Of a DNA stretch of 64,000 bases, positions 15,647 to 27,384 are shown piece after piece. This stretch comes from Phyllostachys edulis (taxonomy: Eukaryota; Streptophyta; Magnoliopsida; Poales; Poaceae). Below the pieces are notes generated by a model. It worked only from the letters and a program-made list of their open reading frames with translations. It was not told the origin of the DNA and did no database searches. Within the stretch, counting starts at the first letter, position 1. Each line of letters starts with the position of its first letter. The stretch lies in NCBI GenBank assembly GCA_036346405.1, contig CM070567.1, positions 43,133,470 through 43,197,469 on the forward strand. The letters run 5' to 3'. The translations under genes and the position numbers were made by a program.

Positions 15647-15780
15647 TGTTAGAATATGAACTCTTTTATATTTTCTTATCTGTCTTTTGTATTACCTTAT
15701 CTGTATATGACATGCATCCTTGTACATCCTATATATATTGCTCATTGGGCCTCTTCAATATACACATAATATTCATAACA
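15647..15780 (+). repeat. 3' LTR of the short-LTR retrotransposon
   Basis: 134 bp, TGTTAGAATATG to ATTCATAACA, preceded by a run of seven G that fits the polypurine tract. Confidence 0.9.
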
Positions 15781-15998
15781 GTGGCAAGTCAATTACTGGT
15801 ATGAAATGCTTGCGACGTCTTATTAGTATTCCATGTTCGAAGGCAATGGAAATCAGATTTTACAGTATTTCATCGAGAGACTCTGCAGACACATCCTCTG
15901 ATTTGAATTTCTGAATGATCAAAGTAAAAAAACCATTTTGTTTTCTTCTTTTTGTTCCACAACATCATAGATGAGTATCATGTCATATTTGATTTCAG

Positions 15999-16117
15999 AT
16001 CCAGAGTTATCTTAAGAGTACCAAGAAAAAATTGAACTCACTTTGCCAGATACAATTCAGCCGAGTATCAGTAACTCCACGGAGTAGACCCCTGGCATGA
16101 TACTTCTTCATCTATAG
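15999..16117 (+). pseudogene. Duplicated tail of the aminotransferase last exon
   Basis: Follows an acceptor-like GATTTCAG. It aligns with the end of exon 5 (about 13338-13451) over its whole length, including the CCAAGAAAA, GCCAGATA and GGAGTAGACCC blocks and the final CATCTATAG against CATATATAG. Several substitutions and indels destroy the reading frame. With its matching 3' flank it forms the second unit of a tandem duplication of about 750 bp (before insertions). An alternative is a terminal exon of a former second gene copy. Confidence 0.75.
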
Positions 16118-16316
16118 TAAATTTCGGATACAACAATATTAATAGCATTGTTCTAAAAAAAAGCTTTGGAACAACATTTCATTGTAAAATGAGTAATACA
16201 AGAATAGTACCTGCGGATTTGCAGGAATTAAGCCGAGTTGTAAATGTTTCAGAAAACAAATTTGGGAAGAAAATTGATGTCAGAGACAATTTATGCTCCT
16301 TACCAGAAACAGTAAA

Positions 16317-16610
16317 CAGTGGCGGAACTGAGTTGATGGATCCGGTGTCACAGGACACCGGGTCAAAAAAAAATTTAGCAGTGTCAAAAAAAAAATTTAG
16401 CAGAGATTAGCCTATATATACTACGTGTGCACCCCCTAGTCTAAAAGTTGTGCACCCCGGTTCAGCCCAATCTCCAGTTGGATGATGCATTTTGCCAATA
16501 TTTACCGCATAAATTATTATTTAGTATATTGTTACTTTAAAATTATATATGTTGTTATATGTATGGTGAAATGGTGAACCCCGATTATTTTCGTTCTAGT
16601 TCCGCCCCTG
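16317..16610. mobile_element. hAT-type MITE, 294 bp
   Basis: Terminal inverted repeats CAGTGGCGGAACTGAG and CAGGGGCGGAACTAGA (right end read inverted). The flanks carry a perfect 8-bp TSD, ACAGTAAA (16309-16316 and 16611-16618). No coding capacity. It sits in the duplicated 3' flank of the host gene. Confidence 0.92.
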
Positions 16611-16754
16611 ACAGTAAAGACGTTGTAATCTGCACATTCCTTTGCTAGACATTTCTCAATGTGAAGCAAAGCAGGTGTAATGTAATTAGAGAAGAAAAAT
16701 TTTCAGAAAATGGTCAAGAGATAAATAGTATGTTAATTTGTACATCATCTAATA

Positions 16755-18047
16755 GGGGGAATTCCTTATTTGCCCTCCCTTTAGATCCATTTTCAGAATT
16801 TACACTCATTCCCGACCTAATACATTTTTTGCCCCCTCCTTAGTCTATTTCTTCGGTTTTTGCTCTCTTTGTATTATTTTATTCTTATATGTCCGTTTTC
16901 CCGTTACATGGCATGCGAAATTACCTTCTTGCCCTCGGTCGGCACACCATTTTATTCCAGTTCCAGGCAGGCAACAAACCAACCCAATCCAATCTCGGCC
17001 GCACCGCCTTTCCCCCAAATCAAACCCCTAACCCCTTCCTTCCATCTCCGGCGCGACGAGAGAGAGGAGAAGGAGTGCTGCATCCAGAGGTGGCGGCCGG
17101 ATGTCGCAGCTCCTCCAGGAGCACACCACGAGGAGAGGAGAGGTAGCTAACCGCCCTTGACTCAGACAACCAAAGGTAAGCCCCCAAAAACCTAACCTAG
17201 CCCTGCTGCCTCTACTACTCCGCTTCGATTCGCTTCGATCCCTACTGGTTGTTGACTCCTGCCTTCCTGTGATCTGGGCTACTGACCATGGCGAACACTG
17301 GCGGCGACACCGAAGCGCGCAGGCTTCAAGCAAGACGAGTACCGAACCAACTCCACCTCGTCCTCACCACCGACTCGCGCTTCACGACACGCGACGAGCC
17401 CATGGTGAGCCCAAGACTCTAGGGCAAGATCAACCCTCAGAGCTTCGCAACCGTGCTGCCCGCACCAACCCCCGAAGCCGGAGGAGAAGCTAAACAAGTC
17501 ACGCAAGAAAAAGGAGCACGATGCCATCGACCCCAACGTCCCCCGCCGCGATGCCAAGCGCAGGCGCCGTGCCGTCATAGCCGCCTAGCACGAGGTCAGC
17601 ATGCTCTCACTCATCGACGACATTGTCTACAAGCCCCAGACCAAGGAGACGCGCCGCTTATGAGGCCCTGCCAAAGATCATCCAAGAAGAGTTCGGCGGC
17701 CACCGCCGACATGCTTGGTGGCGCCGCTGATGAGGTGCTCACTGTCCTCAAGAATGACAAGTTCAAGAACCCTGACAAGAAGAAGGATACCGAGAAGCTC
17801 CTCAACCCCGTGCGAACCGCTTTGGTCGGGTGCGACCGTACGACGGGAACAGGGCTGTGACGATCAAGGGCAAGAGGGTAATTTCGCATGCCATGTAACG
17901 GTAAAACAGGCATATAAGAATAAAATAATGCAAAGAGGGCAAAAAATGAAGAAATAGACTAAGGAAGGTGCAAAAAATGTATTAGGTCGGGCATGGGTGT
18001 AAATTCTGAAAATGGATCTAAAGGGAGGGCAAATAATGAATTCCCCC
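16755..18047. mobile_element. Pack-MULE carrying a BRR2 helicase fragment, 1293 bp
   Basis: Two terminal inverted repeats of about 185 bp (16755-16940 and 17862-18047, starting GGGGGAATTC) are flanked by a perfect 9-bp TSD, CATCTAATA (16746-16754 and 18048-18056), diagnostic for Mutator-like elements. No transposase is present. The interior 17040-17860 is GC-rich and derived from a host gene (see the pseudogene entry), which makes this a Pack-MULE. The left-side leader (17040-17180) may come from the 5' UTR of the same donor or from another gene. Confidence 0.92.
17288..17818 (+). pseudogene. Captured N-terminal fragment of BRR2-type U5 snRNP helicase
   Basis: The ATG at 17288 opens MANTGGDTEA. 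Then, in shifting frames, come FKQDEYRTNS, LTTDSR, INPQSF, EEKLNKSRKKKEHDA, LSLIDDIVYKPQTKETR and LGGAADEVLTVLKNDK followed by NPDKKKDTEKLLNP. This ordered set matches the N-terminal region of plant BRR2 (DExH-box RNA helicase of the U5 snRNP), upstream of its helicase domains. The capture ends near 17818, so no catalytic region is included. Frameshifts and in-frame stops (for example TAG at 17419 and 17586) make it non-coding as a unit. The assignment rests on remembered family sequence. Confidence 0.8.
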
Positions 18048-19502
18048 CATCTAATATGATTGCAGTTGCATATGGTACGATGGCCCCTTTTTTGTTCCTG
18101 TGCTTGCTGATTTTGCTGTTGTCGGACCCGGATTTCATAATCCAGAATCCTCTGTGAAAACACTGTGTTATTCCCTGGATCAGTAGTGAGCACTCACAGA
18201 ATAAATCTCTAAATCAATTCATATACGATGTCAACTAAACCATTCATTAATTAATACATCAGAGTTTACATAGACCGCATCGGGTCAGGTTTTACATTAA
18301 GGGCCGAACAGGCCAAAAGATTACATCATGAAAGTAGCGGAAGCAACAACATGAGCAAAAGGGGGAGAGCACATCTCTCCACAGGCAAATGACTAGGGTA
18401 ACCTGTGTACGACCGATATTACCCAATGACTTGGATAATATTAGTTGTACGCGAGCACCAACGGAGTCAGCCAGACTGAGGCGAGACCTAGACTAAGAGA
18501 ACTAAACTACTCCTCATTATCTCATGGGCCTCCAACTTTTGGATCCTTGTAGTAGTCGTAATGTCCACGATTTCCTGCTTCTAAGGGATTTGGGGGAAAG
18601 AGTGAGGATGAGCACAACTTCCGTGCTCGCGAGTCAACACACAAAATGCAATAATATACAAGCAAGGCTAAATAAGGATGGCTCGGTTTCTTTTATTTGC
18701 TAAAGGAATGTTTTCAATTATCAAAATTACAAATTCCTATCACTTAGCATTTTAACCAAATTGCATTTTATTAAAGAGAGTAATTGTGCAATATTAAATA
18801 ACAGCAGAGGTTACCTCCACCTTATGCTTATTTTTTTTTATTGTGGTTACCTCCACCTAATAACAACACTGGGGTTCATTCCCCTTGGAAAATCCAAAAT
18901 TAGGGCTAGGTGAGCCCGCCACATTTTTCATCCCACCACAAATTTTTTTAAATAGAACAAACTCTAGTAAGTTCCCACGCCTTTGACCATAGGCATTGCT
19001 ATTTAAATAGTTTACATGCTGCAGATGTAGTACACTGTACCCACAAGAGACAATCATACTCGTTACACCACATGATTCCTTAGTCATGTAGTTGAGAGAT
19101 CATCGTAGTATCCTTTCAAATTACCTCGCCCCTTCCACCATCTCACTCATATGGGCTTCTCTCACTTGTCCCATAAGTTGTGCGGGATGTTCACCACCAC
19201 GACTAGCGTAGCTAGCAACTTCACCCTCCCTTGGTGTCCCATTCAAGCTCAACCGTAACCAACGCTTGCACGACCTTACTCTGCCACCAGTGAGATGATT
19301 TCCAAGGTTTAGTAAATTTACTAAGCCAAGTTGCACTTTGTAGACTTGTGGTTGTACTTGTTTTACAATGGGAGGCATGACAAGATTAAGTTCTTAATTC
19401 ATCCAGGCGGTTCATACCACATACCAACCACTCTCATGCTTCGACGGCACTCACCACCATTCCATCCGCCTAGATATGGTAATAGCAAGTTATTAGGGTT
19501 TT

Positions 19503-22500
19503 TGTAACATCCCAAAGTTCTGTTAGCAAAATAAAAATAAATAAAGTTATTATTTTATTAAATTTTCTGGCTGCCAAAGATTTTCCTTGATTTTCTGTAA
19601 TTTAAAAAGAGTTTTCTTTGTTAAAAGAAGAAGAAAAAATCAATTATTTAATTTCTTGGTTTTAAAGTCAAAAAGAAAATTTATTGAGTTTTCTGGGATT
19701 TTATTGGATTTAAAGTAAAAAGTAAAATTTTAATTATTTTCTCAAATTTTAAAAGCTTTTCCTAATTATTTTAAAGCCAAAATAAATTATGTGCAAAAAC
19801 TATTACTAATTATAAGTTAGAAATATTTTTATAAAGTTCAAAATAATTCTAGGAATTTTTGTGAATTTTTCTAGAATTTTTGGGCTCTATTTGCCATGTT
19901 ATAAAAATCTATTTGAATTGTTGCTTAATCTGAATTTCAAAATTAAATAATAATAATTTGAATTCCCACGGGTCACCCAACCGGGCACTACCCCACACCA
20001 ACCTCGCTTAACGTCCAAGGCTCTAATGCATCCACTGCCAATTTGCCGTCTTTGTTTCAATCAAATATATCCTTTCTTTAATTCCCTTTATTCTTTCCTT
20101 CTCCCTCCTAACTCATCTTCCTCCCGAGAGGTTCTTTCCTTCTTGTTCTTCTCGAGCTGCTCATGGCCGGCCATCTCACCACCCACCGCCACCTCGCCGG
20201 CTTCGGCCATGCCGCCCGTCATGCCGCCCCTTTCCCTCCCTACACGGCATTGCCGCCATCATGAAGAATCAAGCTCCAATGGCCATTAATGGCTGTCGGA
20301 CTCTTCTTTCCCCTTTTCTCCTCATTCAATACATTAAAATCGATTCTGTTTGAAGGGGAATGTCCGCATTAATCTCGCGCACGTTACCATGCCATCAATT
20401 GGACGTTTCCTCCTTTGAATGCAATCAATTTTGCAGTTTCCATTTGGTCTTCAATTGCCCCCAAAACCGTCGCGTTTTCTCAGGTGAATTCCCGGTGATT
20501 AAAGCACCTCCTCCCCTATATAAAGGGAGCACCAGGAGCCCCTCTACACCCACAACGCACCCTCAAAACCTCTCCTCCCCTCTCCTTCTATCTTGGCCGA
20601 ATTTTGGAGTCGAAGTTCGTTGGCCGAACACTGTTCATCGGTCAATTGCGCCTCTTACGGTGGAGCCCCGGCACCATCGACCACACTGCTAGCTTCACCT
20701 CATGACGTTCTATGCCATGCTCCCCTCGCCTTCGTCGGAGCATCACCAGAGCACCGTCGCGACCGTGAGCCCGTGATGCGCCGTCGGTTTCCTCCTCACC
20801 ACCAGCCGACCGTGCGCATTCCACCACCACCGAGGTGAGCACCGACATTCCCATCCTCCCCTCTCTCCATTCCACCCCTCTCCGATCACCGCAATCGCCG
20901 CTTCACGGTAACTCGCCGTCTGCCGTGAGGTCAAGCTCCTTCCATCGCGGAATTGCGCCATTGCCGAGCTAGCTCTGGCCACATCGACTCCACCATCGGC
21001 ATCGCGATGTCGCATTCTTCGTGATGCTCTCCTTTCCTCGCCGATGCTGCCATCCGAGCACCGTTGACCGTGCAAGTCGCGGGCCATGGCCATGCTTCTG
21101 TTCGGCATCACTTGAACGAAGAACAGTGGCAAATTATCTAGTCGCTCCTCCTTTGTACATGAAAATTTTATTCTTCCAAAAATTCGTTCTCTCTCATGCA
21201 AACTCCAAATCTGTTGATTCTTTCTCCTAAAGTCATCTAAATTCATCCACTAATTTTTAGCATTTATTTTATAAGTTTTAGATTTTATTTAATTTCTATA
21301 ATTTATTTGGTCCATTTTGTGCGTCGTCGCCACCGCCGGCCAACCGTGCGTGTTCCACCCCAACCAAGGTGAGCATTGCGCTCCCCGCGGTTCCCTCTTT
21401 GTTTTGCCACAAATCTCACTTGCTAACTCCTCTCCGATTGCCCGGAACGTCGACGCCAGCCGTCGCCCGCCGAAGGTCTTCTCCGTCGGACTACGTGGCC
21501 ATCGAAGGTCATCTAGCCGAGTCGTCTACACTGTTGAGTTTACCTCAACGCGTTCAAATGTCGTGCTTCTATCGCCATCACCATAGCCATAAAACTCTTC
21601 CCTATTATTTTCATAGACATGAATTAAACTCTTGTGTCTATACCATCATGGCCCCACCTGTCATTGATGCTATCTTCATCATTCTCTCACTATCATGTGG
21701 ATCGTTGTTGTTAGTCTCTCAATTCATTGCTTTAGTTTTGAAGTCAGTTCAGCCGAATGAATGATTTCAGTGAATAGTTCAAATTCGGAATTCTATTATT
21801 TCATGTGATTTGAATCCTTCCGGAAATTCGTTCTCCCTTATACGAACTCCAATTCCTTCGATTCAACTTCCTAAATTCATATAAAGTCGATACCTTACTC
21901 CCAGTATTTATTTTATAATTTTTGGATTTTATTTGAATGTTATTTGAATTTAGATCGTTTACGCGTATAGATTTCGACTACTTCGGACAACCGGATTTCG
22001 ACGTTGTTTGAGAACAAATATTAATCAAGCAAGGCAAGTTATACCTTTGATCATATTTGATTCCATTATTTCAAATTATTTAATTATGTTTTAAATTATT
22101 ATTGCATGCATATTTCTATTCAATGTAATTTTAATTTCGTTTTTAAATTGTAGTTAATCCCAATACATTTGTATGGCCAAATGTTGACATTGAAATATTC
22201 ATACCTTATCACCTTAGATGAAAATCTAGTTTATGAATTAGTATGAACTAGAACATTTTGGAAAAATTATGCTTAGCCATGCTTAGACCTGAAATATTTG
22301 ATTTGGGAATTTTTTGCCAAAATTAAATGTTATTTAAAATGTATCCATGATATTGGTGTGTCATGAATGTTTACAAATGCTTTGAAAAATAAAAAGCAAA
22401 TTGAAAAAATGGTTTGGACTTGGTCGAACTGGATAGTTGGTAGGTGCAAGTGTATGCACGGGCTCAATTCAACAAATGTTTTGAGGCCCAGCGATTGTTT

Positions 22501-23586
22501 TGGAAGTCGCCCAGTCAATTAAGGACCGGTCTGCGAGCTGCAAATTGTAAAGCACTTCCGTACTACCACATGTCCTGAGTGGGCAGGACTTGACTAACTA
22601 ATTTGCAATGTTTCACCGTGGTCGTGCCATCCGGTTGCGTGGGTGTCTTGTATGACCTAATTTTATGTATTCCCACATGGCGCAAGAGGGGGCTTAAATC
22701 CGGCGGGTTTCTATCCAAAGGAAGCGAAACCTTACCGAGGCGGGACTACGGTGGTATGAAGCATTGTAAAGGCCTTGTCACGTACTCTAGACTCTTACCT
22801 AAGGTAGTAAGCAGTGGTATCGACGGATGCCAAACAAACTAGAGAATTTGTATCTTATGGGTAAAGTTGTACAACCTCTGCAGAGTGTCAATCTATTCGA
22901 ATAGCCGTGTCTATGGTTATGGACATGCTGAGCAAAGCTTTTCGCGGATTAGACTATGTTTTTGTTTTAAAAATGGTTTGACAAAAATGATTTCATAGAT
23001 GTTTATTCCATGTGGGAAATTTGGGCAGAAAGCCTGGTGTAAGGGAGGGTAGTCCTTCACCACTTGTGTACGGAGATTTATCCTACACTTGAGAAATAAT
23101 GAATAAAAATGAAATTTGATTTTAGATATAGTATAACTGCTTTTGAACTTAGTATTGTATTTAAAATATCAAATGTTGCTTTTGCACAAATAACCCTATA
23201 AGCCTTCCTTTGATATATCCTTGCATGCATTAACTCTGTTATTGGGTGTAACTTGCGAGCATGGAAGTTGTGCCCATCCTTGCTTAATGCAAATAAATTT
23301 CAGAGGAGAAAGACTTCACTACCGGTGTGGATCTCGATGAATAGGCCGCTACCCTAGTTGATTGCTTGTGGCAGATTAGCTGGACTCTACTACGCCTTCT
23401 TTGCCTTCTGTTGTGTTCTTTATTGTTAGCTTGTAAACTTTTCTTGTAATAAACTCTGTTGATTATTAATAATGTTGTGCGATTTATGGATGTTACAATA
23501 TCTGTTTACTGTGTGAACTAGCTACTGATCATGGGACTAGTTCAGAAATACACAGAGGATTTAGGGGGTTACTCCCGGGTCCAACA
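19503..23586 (+). mobile_element. Solo LTR of a long-LTR gypsy family, 4084 bp
   Basis: Begins TGTAACATCCC and ends GGGTCCAACA. The 5-bp TSD GTTTT is at 19498-19502 and 23587-23591. The empty site is preserved in the right LTR near 37380-37395 (TTAGGGTTTTGAG). There is a TATA box at 20517-20524 (TATATAAA) and no gag, pol, PBS or internal region. It is the result of LTR-LTR recombination. The same family is seen at 5266-8677, 41684-42640 (inverted) and 49651-54382. Short GC-rich frames at 20020-21760 lie in the R/U5-like part and look fortuitous. Confidence 0.92.
20517..20524 (+). promoter_or_regulatory. TATA box of the solo LTR
   Basis: TATATAAA followed by GGGAGCACC in a GC-rich context, about 1 kb into the LTR. 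This is the expected U3/R promoter position. Confidence 0.6.
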
Positions 23587-25539
23587 GTTTTGAGGAGTGA
23601 AACCAAATTATCTCATTTACTTCAGTCATGGACCTCCAATCACTGCCCAAAACCAATTCATGTTTGGAGAGATGATGATTTAGGGCATTTTAATGCCCTA
23701 GTACTTAAGCAAGACTAGTATGTCGCTTAAGTACAACCTATGCTAGTAATTACCACATAAATACTAGGGTGACATGGAATAATGGATTTCAATTGTCAAA
23801 GGATGGTATAATAATTAATTAATCATCAAATGGGTGTTTAACTACCTTAAGATTTAATATACATTTGATTAAGGAATTAAAGCATGCACTTTTGGTAATT
23901 TAAATGAATATAATTTACATAAAATGTAGGCTCAAAATAATCAAAGTATTGACTCTCCTGGATTGCAGGTAAGAGAATCTTGATAATCTTGTACTTGATC
24001 AAAATGGAGGTCTCCTGCTTCTTCGAACCCTAATCGGACGAACGTACCGAAAAAAGGAACAAACATGCAAAGAGAGCAAATAAATACTAGAGAAATAATA
24101 AATGAACTCCAAATTAAACAATACTAGCGCCATTAGCAAGATCTTGAATTTACAAAATTTTAGAAACAAATTTCTTTTTTTTTGGAGTTATAATAGAGGA
24201 GAATGAAAATTTTGAAGTTGAGAAGGAATCAAATCGGGAAAATAGAAAGAAGAGAGAGGAAGTCCCTCTGACACACGGGCCCGCTGCACAGAATTTGGTC
24301 CAAACGTGTTCGAACAGTCCGAACATTCCAACGCATCGGTCCAAACGTTCATGCTCTTGGGTGCTTGTGGCCATGAGCTCGCTGGCGGCGGAGGCCATGC
24401 ATAAAAATTGAATGCTAGTGCTGAGGCAGAGCTGGTGATGGTGGTGGCATGGCCGGAAGGTCACCGGAGTGGCGGCACGGTGAGGGAAAGGTGGTAGCGG
24501 CGGCACGGTCATGGCGGCGAGGGCGGCTCGGTGGTGCTTTGAGCCAGGGAAGAGGAGCATGAACATCGTGGAGGTCCATGGAGCTCACCGAAAGCAACGG
24601 TGGAGCCTGCGGATGCTTGAGGTGGGCTGTCGGCGCTGACCGTGGTGGTGGCGGGGTGGGTGATGCGGAGAGGCTTGCTGGAGATGGAGAACGTGCTCGG
24701 GGCGGCTTGGGGTGGTTTGGGGAGTCGAGGAGGTCCTCCTAGTGGCGGCGATTGGGCTGAGGCGGTGAGAAGCTCGAAGGACGCCGAAGGAGGTGATTTG
24801 GCCGAAGGGGAGGAAGACAACCCAAATCGAGGTGATTCTGTGGTGGAGCTTACCAATGAGTGGAGGGCGACGTGGGGAGAGTAAGGGGGCACATGGGAGC
24901 CTTTTATAGTCGCAAGGAGGAGGGAGCTAGAAGGAGCCGTTGGAGGGTGGTCAAGGCGGCACGGTGTCCTGAGGCAGCCATGGCGTGGGCGGGCGCAGTG
25001 ATGGCGTCATGGTGAAGACCCAGGGAGCTATGGCAGGTAGGAGTTGGGCGACACGACAAGGCAAAAGCACGCGCGTGCGCAGGCGCGGTGATGCAAGCGA
25101 GCAGGTGTGGGCGCAGGCGTGCGCGTGCGCAAGCGCAGTGCGGCTCGATGCTCCGGAGCGTGGCGAGGACGCGATGGCGTCACGAGCACGGCAAGGGTGA
25201 GCTGGCGATGAGACTCGATGACACTACAACAGGACTGACTTTGTACAACACATTGTCTGCAACACATGAGCTATGTGTTGTAGCTGCAATATTTTTGCAT
25301 CACATATTATATGTTGTTGAGGCTCTTTACAACATATAGTTCACTCATTACGGAAAAGTGTGTTGAAAAGTCTCATGGCATCATATAATGTGTTGCTCAT
25401 ATATATATTGGAAATGCAATGTGTACAGTGTGAAATAGAAATTCGGATCTACCCGTTGACTATCCTATTGACTATCTGCGTCCCCACGAGCGCCAAAAAT
25501 TCACCAATTTGCATCCCCACGAGCGCCAAAAATTCACCA

Positions 25540-26300
25540 ATTTTCCCATTCACCCGCCTCCTCAGTCAGCAACAGTAGTCCTCCACCTCCAGCCCCACGC
25601 CTGGCTCCCAAATCCCTCCCTCACCGCCGCGCCTCCCTTCCCTCCTCCGCCACACCTCCTTCCTCCTCACGCCACCACCACCACCCTCACCTCCTTTCTC
25701 CCACGCCCACCACAAATCCCTAACCTAACCCCTAGACCACCTCCTCACCGCCACCGCCTCCCTTCCTCCTTGCCGACCACAGCCTCCTCCCTGCACAGCT
25801 CCCAAATCCGCTAGACCCTCCCTCACCTCCGCCTCCTCCCTCCCTCCCCACGACCACAGCCTCCTCCCACGCCCAGCTCCCAAATCCCTAGACCTCCTCA
25901 CCCGCCTCCTTCCTCCTCGCCCTGCCCTTTGCCTGTGAAAGCCTGTGGACCCTCCTCCGCAGCCCACCTCACACTGCCGCTGCTGCTGCCGCCTCCTTCC
26001 CTCCTCGCTGCTGCCTGTGGAAGCTCAGAGACAACCTCCCTCCGTCGCCACCTCCGTCGCCGTCGCCGCCGCCTCCCTTACCCTCCCTCACCGCCGCTGC
26101 CCAGGTGGAACCACCTCGCCGCCGCTACCCAGGTGGCATTTCTTTATTACGAGCTAGTGCAATGTTCTTGGTTTATTGCTTTTATTGGCGGATGCTCTTC
26201 AGATTTGTGTTTTTCAAGATCATTGACCGTCTTGCTTTTATCGAATCATCAATGGATTGTCCATGATACTACCAATGATCACGTGCTCGGATCTGAGGTA
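25540..26300 (+). other. GC-rich leader of the CesA-carrying CACTA element
   Basis: CCTCC/CCGCC-rich sequence with Pro/Ser/His frames in several phases on both strands. No motif is recognised. It could be a captured 5' UTR or first exon; a donor-like GAGGTATAA occurs at 26297. From 26300 to 27350 there is AT-rich, intron-like sequence. Confidence 0.4.
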
Positions 26301-27384
26301 TAATTTCTTCTTCTTTCTTGTGAACTGATATAAATGTAACCCAATTTCAGTTTTGTCTGGTCCATTTTTGCTACCGCCTCATTTAAAGCATGAAGTTTGG
26401 TCTATTATTCTGCCGATTAAGTGGTCACTGTGATATGCTAGTTGCAAAAGCACACAAATGTGATGGTTTTCTTCCAGTCAAGTTGATAATTTGCTGTGCT
26501 GATTCGGTTGGGGACATCATGTTTGTTTTCTGTATTGCTTAACCAGTAGAAAATACACCTTGGGCAGAAATTACCCATATTGAAATCTTGACATTAGTTT
26601 GTTTTCAGAAACATAGTTTTTACTGCCTTAGTAAACTCTGGCCTTTGGTAATTGAAGGATGCAATGCATGGAACACCTGTTATTTCTTAAGGATGGTCTC
26701 GTCCTGTGTTGTTGAACTCATATCAAGCTAGCTTGCAAAAGTTCCAAGGTAACAAATCCTACCCAATACCCATCGCTTCGGCAAATTTTATGTAGATATG
26801 ACAAAGACCATCTTCAACTTTCAATGTCTTTGATTGAATGGGAGGTGTATCAAGTGTTTTTGTTACACCAATCATAACAATTTACTCAAAACCTCTTGTC
26901 TCGTGCAAGCATTTGGGTGAGTTGCTCTCAAGCTTCTCACGATTGATTGAGTCAGGCAAAAGGACTTCTCACAACACATTTGAAGGTGAAGGAATATGAA
27001 CCGAGAAGAAACTTTAGTAATACAGGTGTCAACCGCCAACCCTCCCTTTCTTCTAATTTTCATGTGAATTTGGCGGCCTCTGCTTTTTCTTTGGTCAATT
27101 TTTTCGTGCAAACTATTGGTTTGTACGCTTTAGCTCTTTATAATCGTGCTTTATGGATAGAAATAGAATGATAGGAAGTTGAAGAAAAGGAAAAAAGGAG
27201 CATTCTTTTACCTCATTTCATCGTGGTCTGATGATCCTTTTGTTTTCTAGAACCTTGCTTCGTTAGCTAGCTTGTAATTAGCCATTCCCATCTTGTATGT
27301 TTTCATGGTTATTACAATTCAATGGTTGCTTTTATATTGCAGCGAAAGTATTCCCAAGGCCGCTCTGCATATTTGTCGATATAT

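Larger units (their letters stand above)
13888..15780 (+). mobile_element. Non-autonomous short-LTR (copia-type) retrotransposon, 1893 bp
   Basis: Complete structure. It is flanked by the 5-bp TSD GTGGC (13883-13887 and 15781-15785). The 5' LTR is 13888-14032 and the 3' LTR 15647-15780, both TGTTAG...ATAACA. A primer-binding site TAGTATCAGAGC (14033-14044) is complementary to initiator tRNA-Met with one mismatch, as in Ty1/copia. A purine tract, TTGAGGGGGG, precedes the 3' LTR. The 1.6-kb interior is GC-rich and gene-like (frames such as 14225-14572 and 14488-14814) but has no gag or pol, so it is a TRIM/LARD-like passenger. The interior may be captured host sequence; I do not recognise the source. 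The 5' LTR carries an extra 11-bp repeat of its own first bases. Confidence 0.9.

Noticed and set aside
16189..16410. 73-codon frame MSNTRIVPADLQ... as a small gene
   Set aside because: It lies in the duplicated 3' flank of the PLP gene, runs into the hAT MITE, and its counterpart in the first copy is not open.
24150..25340. Ser/Pro-rich frames on both strands (also 38070-39372)
   Set aside because: The same sequence recurs in the other LTR with frames differing by indels. It is LTR sequence with biased composition, not a gene.
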